Program-made: the position numbers and the translations under genes
Origin: Fibrobacterota bacterium
Lineage (GTDB): Bacteria > Fibrobacterota > Chitinivibrionia > Chitinivibrionales > FEN-1185
DNA: 58,411 bases
NCBI GenBank assembly: GCA_003165595.1
Contig: PLWQ01000026.1
Location: forward strand, 61,247-119,657
Direction: 5' to 3'
Shown here: in pieces, positions 15,640-23,261 of the stretch
Position numbering within the stretch: position 1 is the first letter of the stretch
Layout: every line of letters starts with the position of its first letter
Notes under the pieces: generated by a model
The model's input: only the letters and a program-made list of their open reading frames with translations
What the model was told of the DNA's origin: nothing
Database searches by the model: none

Positions 15640-17211
15640 CTAAGTGGAGGGCGCCGTCTCCGGCGGGTATTCCAGCAGCGTCCCCCTATTGAGCAGCCAC
15701 AGCGGATCGAGCGCCGATTTCACGGCAGCCATTTCCGCGATCGCGGCGTCGCCGTACATCATCCGCAAGTAGCCGGTCTTGAGTTTGCCGATGCCGTGCT
15801 CGGCCGACACTGTGCCGCCGGCGTCGATGGTGTCGCGCATCATGTCTTCGTACAGGCGCTTTGCAACGGCAAGCTCGGCCGTGGTGCGCGGCACAAGGTT
15901 GATATGCAGGTGAAAGTCGCCCAGGTGCCCGAACACCGCGTGTTCAAGTTTACTTTCGGTTATCCTGGCGATGTACTCGCCGAAGATCTGTTCGAACACC
16001 GGCGCGGGCAGGGCCGTGTCGGTGGAGACCTTCCGGATGTCCGGGCAGTCGCGCTTGTAGCGGGCGATTGCGTTGTTGACGGTTTCGGGTATCGCGTGGC
16101 GAAGCGCCTTGAGCCTTTCCATTTCCCCGGGCTCAAACCCGCTCCAGGTCGATTCGAAGGAAGAACCGTGCTGCGTGAGCATGGATTCCCATTCGTCCAT
16201 CCGATCTTCAAACGGCGAGCCCTCGTCTTCCATGTATTCCCAATACACCGCGTTTCTCCTGTCGGGCGGCAGCTGGGGCAGGTCGAACGGCAGTTCGCTT
16301 CTCGACTGTTCTAGAAATCGCAGGGCGCTTTCGTCGAAGTATTCTATGGCCGAGACCCGGGCCTGGCCCCGGAGGAAGGCTGCCGCATCAAAACTGCTTT
16401 TCCTGTCCGCAAAGAAACTGAGCCCGGCCGCGAAGCGCGGCAGCGGCAGCAGGCGAATGCCGCACTCCACAAAGATTCCCAGAGTTCCTTCCGACCCGAC
16501 AAAGAGATCGAGAAGGTCCATGTCGGGGCCGGCGAAGTATCCGCCGGCATTCTTGACCGCGGGCGGCCGGTACAATGGTTTACGAACCGTAAATGGGGTC
16601 CCTTGGTCGGAGGTGAAGGCAAAGATCCCGTTTTTCTCCCTGCAATCGCCCCGTTTCAGGCAAATCGTGTCGCCGTTGGCGAGCACGGTTACCAGTTCAT
16701 GCACGTGCTTCCGCGTGGGTCCGAAACGAAACGAGTGTGCGCCCGATGCATTGGTGGCGATCGTGCCGCCGAGCTGCGCGGCTGTTTCGGTGGGGTCGGG
16801 GGCATACAACCACGTGCCCGGGGACAAGAGTCCGGCGCCTTCCACCGGATATTTCCACGACGCGGGATCCTTCAAAAACTCGGTGATTCCGGCAAGCGTC
16901 ACCCCCGGGTCGCAGTGAAGAATCATTGCGCCGCCCGGTTCCTGCGAAACGCGAATAATTTTGCCCATTTCCGAAAAGCACAGTGCCATGCATCCGTCAA
17001 TGGGGACGCTGCCGCCTGCAATGCCCGTCTTCCCGCCGATAATCGTGATTGAAAGGCCGGCCCGGTTCGCTTCGAGAACTGCGTCCCGCACATCGGCCGT
17101 GGTTTGGGGAAAACACACCGCGTCGGGAATCCCGAAAGTAAAGCGGGATTCGTCGTAAAGAAGTTCGGGCAGGGTCTCCCGGATTATCTGTTTTCCGTGG
17201 ATGGTTTTCAT
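15640..17211 (-). CDS. FAD-linked oxidase (GlcD / D-lactate dehydrogenase type)
   Basis: The 523-residue protein has a PCMH-type FAD-binding domain at about 25-215: TIIGGKTGIAGGSVPIDGCMALCFSEMGKI and GGTIATNASGAHSFRFGPTRKHV are the flavin-contacting loops. The C-terminal domain ends with GGTVSAEHGIGKLK and LDPLWLLNRG, the conserved close of FAD-oxidase family C (GlcD, DLD, D-2-hydroxyglutarate dehydrogenase). The expected activity is oxidation of a D-2-hydroxy acid, with electrons passed to quinone or an Fe-S partner; no GlcE/GlcF partner is present here. There is an additional loop at about 300-350 (PPDRRNAVYWEYMEDEGSPFEDR). The start is 30 bases past the NUDIX stop, so the pair is likely an operon. 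Exact substrate cannot be told. Confidence 0.88.
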   Translation of the reverse strand: MKTIHGKQIIRETLPELLYDESRFTFGIPDAVCFPQTTADVRDAVLEANRAGLSITIIGGKTGIAGGSVPIDGCMALCFSEMGKIIRVSQEPGGAMILHCDPGVTLAGITEFLKDPASWKYPVEGAGLLSPGTWLYAPDPTETAAQLGGTIATNASGAHSFRFGPTRKHVHELVTVLANGDTICLKRGDCREKNGIFAFTSDQGTPFTVRKPLYRPPAVKNAGGYFAGPDMDLLDLFVGSEGTLGIFVECGIRLLPLPRFAAGLSFFADRKSSFDAAAFLRGQARVSAIEYFDESALRFLEQSRSELPFDLPQLPPDRRNAVYWEYMEDEGSPFEDRMDEWESMLTQHGSSFESTWSGFEPGEMERLKALRHAIPETVNNAIARYKRDCPDIRKVSTDTALPAPVFEQIFGEYIARITESKLEHAVFGHLGDFHLHINLVPRTTAELAVAKRLYEDMMRDTIDAGGTVSAEHGIGKLKTGYLRMMYGDAAIAEMAAVKSALDPLWLLNRGTLLEYPPETAPST

Positions 17212-17241
17212 GGTGTGTGGTTGCGCCGGCCGCGGAACGGT

Positions 17242-17913
17242 TCAGGCCGGGTGCGGCATCTTCTTTCGGTGCCCGGCAAACAGGTACAGCCCGAGGCGCG
17301 CCTGGAGCGAGGTTGTTTCGCGCTCAGCCTGCTGGCGCGTGCACAGGGTCACGGTTATGGACTCGCCATCGCCCGGGCTGCCCGCAAGCCTGCCCTCCAG
17401 AGAGGCGAATTCCTGTGCGGAAAGGGACACGACGCAGCCGAAATAGTAAATGCCTTCGTCTGCGGCGCCCGGCGAACTGTACAGCGGACCGGAATGCAAG
17501 GGGAAAAGGTCTCCGGCAGACACCGTTAGGCCGGTTTCCTCGATCAATTCCCTTTGCGCAACCGCCTGCACCGCATGAATATCGCGGTCGAGCATGCCTG
17601 CGGGAAATTCGAGGTTGAGCATGCCGTTGCCGATCCTCCGCTGGCGAATCATCAGAAACCGCTCGTCGCCCGTGTCTTTGTTCTTCAGCAGGGGCACCAC
17701 GATCACCGCATGGCCGCGGATAAATATGTATTGGGGAAGTTTGTTGTTATGAGGATCGGCGACGTCTGCCTCGCAGAGCGCAAACAACAGCTCGCCGTTC
17801 TTCTTGTGCAAAAGCGAAAGCGGCGTGATCGTGCCGACGGAACAGCCCGCGTCATGCACGGTCTTTTCCCACTGCGCGACTTTGGGTTCTTTGCGGAAGT
17901 CAAGAAAGGACAT
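17242..17913 (-). CDS. NUDIX hydrolase with an altered Nudix box
   Basis: The product has 223 residues from the ATG at 17913, which has GGAG 5 bases upstream; an in-frame extension to 18009 lacks support. The fold is that of ADP-sugar pyrophosphatase-like Nudix enzymes (HAVIVVPLLKNK..ERFLMIRQRRIGNGMLNLEFPAG then RELIEETGLTV at 121-129). The Nudix box is unusual: between Gly106 and REL there is one residue too many, and the first Glu of GX5EX7REUXEEXGU is missing (GMLDRDIHAVQAVAQREL). The REUxEE metal site is intact, so activity is likely. The substrate is unknown. It lies 30 bases upstream of the FAD oxidase gene and is divergent from the TIGR02147 gene. Confidence 0.85.
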   Translation of the reverse strand: MSFLDFRKEPKVAQWEKTVHDAGCSVGTITPLSLLHKKNGELLFALCEADVADPHNNKLPQYIFIRGHAVIVVPLLKNKDTGDERFLMIRQRRIGNGMLNLEFPAGMLDRDIHAVQAVAQRELIEETGLTVSAGDLFPLHSGPLYSSPGAADEGIYYFGCVVSLSAQEFASLEGRLAGSPGDGESITVTLCTRQQAERETTSLQARLGLYLFAGHRKKMPHPA

Positions 17914-18177
17914 GTGAACTCCGGTAATTTCCTGCGTCGCGGAAGCCGGCGGTCGTGACGCTGTCGGATCTCCCGAATAAGATACGCTGCGGGCCGCAGA
18001 CTGCGCCACAGGAATCGGGGTATAACCACGAGGTCCTCCAGCCTATATCACTCCAAAATAACTTAATATATCAGAATTTCTAAGAGAAACACAATTTTCA
18101 TAATATATCATAACTAGCTATAATATAAGTAAATAATAACACATATGACTGCATGCATTGTGTAGTCCATAAAATAG
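17914..18177. other. AT-rich divergent intergenic region
   Basis: Between the NUDIX and TIGR02147 genes the sequence from about 18035 to 18180 is strikingly AT-rich (ATAATATATCATAACTAGCT and similar), in contrast to the GC-rich coding regions. It probably holds the promoter of the NUDIX operon on the minus strand, and it leads into the TIGR02147 promoter at 18178. No gene is seen. Confidence 0.6.
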
Positions 18178-18206
18178 TTGACTTTCTTCAAGTAACTGCG
18201 TATATT
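18178..18206 (+). promoter_or_regulatory. Consensus-like sigma-70 promoter, apparently leaderless
   Basis: TTGACT (18178-18183), a 17-base spacer and TATATT (18201-18206). The expected start point, about 7 bases on, falls at or next to the ATG at 18214, and no ribosome site precedes that ATG. Confidence 0.75.
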
Positions 18207-18213
18207 TACAAGC

Positions 18214-19059
18214 ATGAAGTCGCTTTTCGAATACACCGATTACCGCCAATACCTGGCCGACTACTACCGGTTCAAAAAGGCGGTTACCGCCGGTTTTTCA
18301 CACCGTGTGTTCCTCCGGAAGGCCGGGATGTCCGGGCCGAATTTCCTAAAGAATGTGATTGACGGAAAAAAGAACCTGTCTGCCGATTCAACAAAAAAGT
18401 TTGCCGCGGCTTGCGGGCTTTCGGCAAAGGAATCTGAATATTTTTCTTGCCTTGTCCAGTACAACCAGGCCAGGACGTTGCAGGAAAAACAGAAATATTT
18501 CGTCGCGCTGTCCGGGTTTTCCCGTCATTCGACAATACAGAAGATCCGCGCCGATCAGTTCGAATACCTTTCTCACTGGTACAACCTCGCTATTCGCGAA
18601 TACATACATTCGCACAGGTTCCTCAATGACTACAAGTCGCTTGTAAAGGCCATCATTCCCGGAATCACCCCGCGTCAGGCAAAAAAATCCGTCAAACTGC
18701 TTCTTGACCTCGGTCTTATCAGGCTCGGGCATGACGGCTTTTATGAGGTGAGCGAGCGGATCATCTCCACGGGATCGGATATCAACGGCATTGCAGCGCG
18801 CAATCTGCACAAGTCTATGATGGAGATAAGCTGTCGCGTCATGGACTGGACTCCCGCCGAAAAACAATACTTGCGGACCATCACGGGCAGTTTTTCGGAC
18901 GAGGCATTCGGCAGGATAAAACTCGAACTTGACAACACGCGCAAAAGGATTCTCGACATTATTTCACAGGACGGGGGCACGCCCGGGAAAGTGCATTCGA
19001 TCGGCATGCAGCTGCTCCCGCTGGAACGGACGCCGAGAAAAAGGGGCAGGCCGTCATGA
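18214..19059 (+). CDS. TIGR02147 family protein
   Basis: The 281-residue protein matches the TIGR02147 family (first defined as a paralogous family in Fibrobacter succinogenes) along its length: SLFEYTDYRQYLADYYRFKK at the start, RVFLRKAGMSGPNFLKNVIDGKKNLS with a helix-turn-helix look, FAAACGLSAKESEYFSCLVQYNQA, then HWYNLAIREY, and a second domain with ITPRQAKKSVKLLLDLGLIR. It has no signal or membrane segment and is likely a DNA-binding regulator, though the family function is not proven. Members often sit just upstream of a secreted lipoprotein gene, as here, where the stop overlaps the next ATG by four bases. The Arg/Lys-rich tail ends RTPRKRGRPS, an AT-hook-like motif. Confidence 0.9.
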   Translation: MKSLFEYTDYRQYLADYYRFKKAVTAGFSHRVFLRKAGMSGPNFLKNVIDGKKNLSADSTKKFAAACGLSAKESEYFSCLVQYNQARTLQEKQKYFVALSGFSRHSTIQKIRADQFEYLSHWYNLAIREYIHSHRFLNDYKSLVKAIIPGITPRQAKKSVKLLLDLGLIRLGHDGFYEVSERIISTGSDINGIAARNLHKSMMEISCRVMDWTPAEKQYLRTITGSFSDEAFGRIKLELDNTRKRILDIISQDGGTPGKVHSIGMQLLPLERTPRKRGRPS

Positions 19060-20288
19060 AAAGGATTTTCTTCATTATGGTGCCGTGTCTGGCGGCCGCA
19101 TTGCTGTCCTGCGGAAGGAGTCCGGTTGCCGCAACCGGCGGATCCGCCACCGATGTGGGTTTCGTACAGGGGAGCGTCTACCGGCAGGACAACTCAGCCG
19201 CATCAAACACTCAGGTGCTGCTGGTTCCGGTTCAGCACAACCCGGTTAATCCGCAGTCCGATAGCGCCGTCCTTTTTGACACGACCGACGATAGGGGTGC
19301 CTACAAGTTCAGGGTTTCCCATCCTGGCCTTTACAACATAGAAGCAGTCCAGCTTGCAGAACGGACACGCTTGTTCATTTCCGGCCTTGATGTCAGGAAA
19401 AACGACACCACGGCGGCGCGGGCCGGTTTTCTCAAGGCTTCCGGGACCGTCACGGTGGTCATCGCAGACAGTTTGCGGCCTTCGTCCGGATTCGTCTCTA
19501 TAACCGGCACCACCTTTTCCTCAGCTTTTTCCGGAACCGGCCCGGCAATCACCGTTGATTCCATTCCTGCGGGATTATTCTCCACAATCCTTTTCAGTTC
19601 CGCTGCACAGCCGGAATCGTCATCGGTCGCGGCGCAAAACGTATCGATCGTCCCGAATGATACCGTTCGGACCGCCAATTTCCGGGTCCTCTATGTCGCC
19701 AAGGACACGTTTCTTGTCAAACGAGACACCTTATTCATGCAGCGGCTGGAATCCAGGGGAATTGCAATGGTGATTACGACGGATGCTTTGCTTTCCGCTG
19801 CGGACACCACGAATATCAATGCGATATTTTTCGCGTCGACAATCGGCAGTTCCGCGACGGCGTTCCTGAGGACCGTGAAAAAGCCGGTGATATCCTGTGA
19901 AACGGTTGTCTTCAGCGCCATGGACCTCTGCGGTCCGCAAACCGGCATTGATTTTGGAAATATCGCCGACAGCACAAACAACATCTCCATCATCGCGCCG
20001 TCGCATCCGCTCGCGGCCGGCTTTACAGGCACAGTGACGGTTGTAAACCAGAACCTGGCTCTGCCGTGGGCCGCGCCTGCCGCATCCGCAACGGTTGTCG
20101 CAAGTATCCCGAATCAGCCGACCCAGGCCACCATATTCTGCTATGAAGCAGGAGCGCCCCTTTACGATGCCGCGCCTGCGCCGGACCGCAGGGTGGGCAT
20201 GCTGCTCAAGATGGAGGTCGCCTTGAATCTAAACGAGAACGGTTGGAAACTTTTTGACGCGGCCGTGAACTGGTGCCTGGGGCTATAG
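19056..20288 (+). CDS. Surface lipoprotein: carboxypeptidase-regulatory-like plus amidotransferase-like domain
   Basis: The 410-residue protein has a lipoprotein signal (MKRIFFIMVPCLAAALLSC). Residues 30-130 (GSVYRQDNSAASNTQVLLVP ... DDRGAYKFRVSHPGLYNIEAV) form a carboxypeptidase-regulatory-like beta sandwich. From about 205 the sequence (AMVITTDALLSAADTTNINA, KKPVISCETVVFSAMDLCGP, SHPLAAGFTGTVTV, GWKLFDAAVNWCLG) resembles the flavodoxin-like/glutamine-amidotransferase-like module common in secreted Fibrobacterota proteins. No catalytic triad is evident. Translation is coupled to the TIGR02147 gene, suggesting that the regulator controls it or works with it. Role is probably extracellular binding or sensing; no enzymatic claim is made. 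Confidence 0.8.
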   Translation: MKRIFFIMVPCLAAALLSCGRSPVAATGGSATDVGFVQGSVYRQDNSAASNTQVLLVPVQHNPVNPQSDSAVLFDTTDDRGAYKFRVSHPGLYNIEAVQLAERTRLFISGLDVRKNDTTAARAGFLKASGTVTVVIADSLRPSSGFVSITGTTFSSAFSGTGPAITVDSIPAGLFSTILFSSAAQPESSSVAAQNVSIVPNDTVRTANFRVLYVAKDTFLVKRDTLFMQRLESRGIAMVITTDALLSAADTTNINAIFFASTIGSSATAFLRTVKKPVISCETVVFSAMDLCGPQTGIDFGNIADSTNNISIIAPSHPLAAGFTGTVTVVNQNLALPWAAPAASATVVASIPNQPTQATIFCYEAGAPLYDAAPAPDRRVGMLLKMEVALNLNENGWKLFDAAVNWCLGL

Positions 20289-20368
20289 CAGGAGAAACAG
20301 GCCGATGAGATTTGAATCCGATTCTCTTCGATGATCGCATGCTGCCGCAAGGAATGTAAGGAGGAAGT

Positions 20369-21559
20369 ATGATTTGTCAACGTATCCTTTGCAAGAAAAA
20401 AGCCCGAATGCTCGCCGGAGCGCTGGCGTTTGTCGGTCTGCTTTGCGCGCCCGGCTATTGCGGGCAGTACGTCCTGACTGTTTCCGGGACAAAAACGCTG
20501 CTAAACGGCCAGCAAATCCTGCTCAAAGGGTTCAGATGCTCAAACTCGCTCATGAGTGATTCTGCGACAAACGACCTCATAGCGCATCTTGACTCGTTCA
20601 GGCTCTACGGCCTCAATTCCTTCAGCGTCTATTTGCAGGGCTCGCGCTACGGCAACATTCCGGGGTATAATTCGGATGCCACGCTCAACCCAAGCATAAG
20701 CGCCCGTGCGGGAAAAATCATCGAGGCTGCGGACGCAAGAGGGATGGTGGTTCTTGTCGGGATGTGTTACTATGGAACGAACACCGCAAATTTTTCGAAC
20801 TGGACGCAGCCGGATTTCGATCGTGCCGTTACAAACACCGTTGCCTGGGCAAAAAACAATAATTACACCAACGTGTTTTTTGATCCCGACAACGAAGGCA
20901 TGGCCTATCAACAAAAAAAATATGCAAGCACGGACAGCACGATTCTGGCGGGAAAAAAAGCCAACCCCGCTGCCATTATGGCGGGATACATCGGGACTTG
21001 TCCTGCTGCAGCAGATCTTGCGATCCATATTTGTTCTTCAGACCCAAATAAACCGTATGTTCAGACCGAAGGCGCCGGCAAGTGGACCTACGGAACCGGA
21101 AACTATACGAATGTCGGGGAATATTCGGCTTCGGAGGTGTCATCCGACATCACCTCATCTATGAATCAATTAAAGAGCGGCCAGGGATTCTTTCTTTCTT
21201 CAACATGGCTGCAGGCGGTTCCGCCCACAGGCCCCAATGCCGGTTTCGGCGGATACGGTTCCGCGGCGGATCCGGGCGTACGCTGGTGGGTGGACACGAT
21301 AAGAGCCAAATACGGGGCGTATGTTCCGCCCGCGCCAACAGCGGTTGCAGTTACTCCTATTTCAATAGACGGGAATGCTTCGTATGATGAGATGAAGATT
21401 TTCGACGTGCGCGGCAGACTGCTGGAACGGTTCACGTTCACGAGCAAAATGCCGATTGAAAACACGCCGCGGATCAGATATGCCGGTTCCTGTCTGGCAC
21501 TGTTCAGCAGGGACGGTGCCGTTGTCAATGTGAAGCGGATTTGCAATCCTGCGCGGTGA
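20369..21559 (+). CDS. Secreted glycoside hydrolase-like protein (clan GH-A type barrel)
   Basis: The 396-residue protein has a strong ribosome site (AAGGAGGAAGT before ATG) and a signal peptide (about 1-32, ending GYCG). The body looks like a cellulase-type TIM barrel: LLNGQQILLKGFRCSNSLM, LDSFRLYGLNSFSVYLQ, IIEAADARGMVVLVGMCYYG, DRAVTNTVAWAKNNNYTNVF, then FDPDNEGMA, whose NE could be the acid/base, and YVQTEGAGKW, whose Glu could be the nucleophile. After about 335 a truncated T9SS-type tail is suggested (YDEMKIFDVRGRLLERFTF) but the usual LDxSxLxxGxYxx close is degraded. Family number and substrate cannot be assigned by eye. It follows the lipoprotein gene by 80 bases. Confidence 0.72.
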   Translation: MICQRILCKKKARMLAGALAFVGLLCAPGYCGQYVLTVSGTKTLLNGQQILLKGFRCSNSLMSDSATNDLIAHLDSFRLYGLNSFSVYLQGSRYGNIPGYNSDATLNPSISARAGKIIEAADARGMVVLVGMCYYGTNTANFSNWTQPDFDRAVTNTVAWAKNNNYTNVFFDPDNEGMAYQQKKYASTDSTILAGKKANPAAIMAGYIGTCPAAADLAIHICSSDPNKPYVQTEGAGKWTYGTGNYTNVGEYSASEVSSDITSSMNQLKSGQGFFLSSTWLQAVPPTGPNAGFGGYGSAADPGVRWWVDTIRAKYGAYVPPAPTAVAVTPISIDGNASYDEMKIFDVRGRLLERFTFTSKMPIENTPRIRYAGSCLALFSRDGAVVNVKRICNPAR

Positions 21560-21678
21560 CTATGAGCGGTTTTACGGTTCACATGCCGCTGTCGTCCGGC
21601 ACGGGCGTATCACCCCCTCGATACACCTGTCCTGCGTGCAACCGCTGTGAACCGGTCACCGCTCGCCCCGGCGCAAAA
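21560..21678. other. Short spacer after the glycoside hydrolase gene
   Basis: No gene. GGTTCACATG...CAACCGCTGTGAACC at about 21577-21655 contains separated complementary pieces (GGTTCAC and GTGAACC) that could pair, but no T-run follows. Confidence 0.35.
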
Positions 21679-21854
21679 TCACACTGCTTCCTTGAGTGTC
21701 TGAAATGATTTTGAAAGATCGGTACATTGCAAAGACTCGGGAGTCACTTTGTAAACCGTCCAGGTCTTAAACCCGTCGCTGCTGATGTAGTTCTTGAAGC
21801 CGGGCGATTTCTGAGCCAGTTATAGCTTACCGCCTCGTCCGCAATTTTGCTCAC
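21679..21854 (-). pseudogene. Frameshifted small gene of about 59 residues
   Basis: On the minus strand AAAGGAG lies 7 bases before a GTG at 21854, which opens VSKIADEAVSYNWL. About 40 bases in, near 21815-21820, the frame must shift to continue as AQKSPGFKNYISSDGFKTW and VYKVTPESLQCTDLSKSFQT, ending in TGA at 21679. Restoring four bases would give an uninterrupted 59-residue protein. Both halves have strong coding character and the ribosome site is good, so this looks like a recently broken gene or an assembly error. The family is not recognised. Confidence 0.6.
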
Positions 21855-21942
21855 GGGATTGCTCCTTTCGAAAGGTTCTTGAGGTCCGGAACACGACCCT
21901 GGTGTACGGCATTCCGCAACGGATTCTACCGGTCACTCTTCT

Positions 21943-22824
21943 CTAATCGCGCGCCCCGAGTTTCTTTGCCGTCACGATCCAGTGTTCGGCCAGTTCGGCG
22001 GGATTTGCGCCGAGGCCACGGCCAAGGTGCAGCGCCAGCCCCATCATTAATCCCGATGCTTCGCGCAGCGCGGCGAAATCGCCCAGTTTGCCGAACGATG
22101 CCTGGGCCTGCGACTGGAGCATATCGTAATGCAGGCGGCAAAAAGCTGCGGGATCGTCTAATTCTTCAGCGACGTCGGGTAGCATCAGCCGATCGATCCA
22201 GTCGGGACCAATGCGCTTTTCCAGGTGTTCGGGAGAATCTTTGCCCAGGTCGCGCCAGAGGCGCAGGGTCAGCCTGTCGCCCGATTCGGCTAGGCCGCTC
22301 TCAAGCAGGAGAGCGAAGGCGCCGTCGGCCAATCGCTGCAACAGCTCCAGATACTCGTCCTGGGCTGCCACGCCCGCGGTCACGTCCTGGCCGGCAAGGT
22401 AGTCGGCAACAGTCAAGTGAGGCAAATTCACGACCTGGGGGCAACCGTCCAGACAAGGGAAGCCGCTGCCTTGGTGTATGTAAAGAAGTTCCTTGCCGCG
22501 CCGCTTGCGGCCGAGAGGATACAGCCGGCAGACCAATGGCCGGCCCGCATGCACGCTGCAGCCGCAATCGGGCACATACTGGCTGCACGCAGCCAGTCCT
22601 TTCCAGCCGGGCGGGCTATCGAAACGCAACCGGATGCCGCCGAACTCGCAGTGACGGTCGCGGAAGACACGCGAGGCAAGGCCCTTTGCCGCGGCCAGAC
22701 AGGCCAGTTCCCAGGGGTTCAGCCAGACCATTTTGCCGTGGCAGCAGGTGCCGCTACGGGTACAGGTGAGCGGCAGACTATCGGTGAGAGCGAGGATGGT
22801 GGTATCGGGTACGGCGGCGGTCAA
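21943..22824 (-). CDS. YkgJ-family cysteine-cluster protein
   Basis: The 293-residue protein starts at a TTG with an AGGAGAAGAG stretch upstream. The N-terminal 130 residues hold the cysteine pattern of the YkgJ/Fe-S or zinc-chelating cluster family: TCTRSGTCCHG, CSQYVPDCGCSVHAGRPLVCRLYPLG and FPCLDGCP. The C-terminal 150 residues are helical (LLQRLADGAFALLLESG ... DIASFCRLHYD-like) and not recognised. The YkgJ domain probably binds a metal or Fe-S cluster; the partner is unknown. It is cytoplasmic. Base use resembles the neighbours but the residue composition (more Gln, Leu) differs slightly, and the flanks on both sides are repeats or a broken gene, so horizontal acquisition is possible. 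Confidence 0.85.
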   Translation of the reverse strand: MTAAVPDTTILALTDSLPLTCTRSGTCCHGKMVWLNPWELACLAAAKGLASRVFRDRHCEFGGIRLRFDSPPGWKGLAACSQYVPDCGCSVHAGRPLVCRLYPLGRKRRGKELLYIHQGSGFPCLDGCPQVVNLPHLTVADYLAGQDVTAGVAAQDEYLELLQRLADGAFALLLESGLAESGDRLTLRLWRDLGKDSPEHLEKRIGPDWIDRLMLPDVAEELDDPAAFCRLHYDMLQSQAQASFGKLGDFAALREASGLMMGLALHLGRGLGANPAELAEHWIVTAKKLGARD

Positions 22825-23261
22825 AGGTTGCTCTTCTCCTATACGACAAGAACGTTATGACCCCAGGGAATTTGTCCAACAAGCTGTTGGACTTTTTTGA
22901 TTTGTGCCACGGATAGTGGGGGTCATTGTGCGAAGTTCCACATGAGCAAGCGAAGGACTTTTCGACCACCTATAAATCAATTTCCGCCGTCCTGCGAGGC
23001 AAGAAAAGACTCGTCACATGGACATGGGGAAGAGTTAAAAGTTGACAGTTGAAAGTGAAGAGAAGCAGATTCCGGATCAGGTCTTTGTAACCGGGTGTTT
23101 CTGGTGTGCGCGCAGCAGGGGGTTCGGCCTAGCCGCAGGTACATCCACGCTGCACACGCTCAGCAAACCAAAACAAGATTTGATTGATCTATGTATCGCC
23201 CCATCCGCACCGCAAACCGGAATCGCGTTTGCCCGTCACTGTCAACCGTCAACTCTGCTTG
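22825..23261. other. Repeat-bearing intergenic region
   Basis: This 437-base space holds copy 2 of the 67-bp repeat (22966-23032), a heptamer array (AGTTGACAGTTGAAAGT, about 23039-23056) and a second small array (CTGTCAACCGTCAAC, about 23237-23251) in the opposite sense, which together could form a long hairpin. A 78-codon open frame at 23042-23278 starts inside the array and has no protein-like character. No gene is supported. Confidence 0.65.
22966..23032 (+). repeat. Dispersed 67-bp repeat, copy 2
   Basis: Matches 30-96 without gaps at about 82 percent identity by eye, sharing the 20-base core TATAAATCAATTTCCGCCGT. It is followed within a few bases by the heptamer array GTTAAAAGTTGACAGTTG. 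Confidence 0.75.

Noticed and set aside
14755-16314. 519-codon plus-strand frame
   Set aside because: It overlaps amgK in another frame and then runs antisense to the FAD oxidase; composition is that of a shadow frame.
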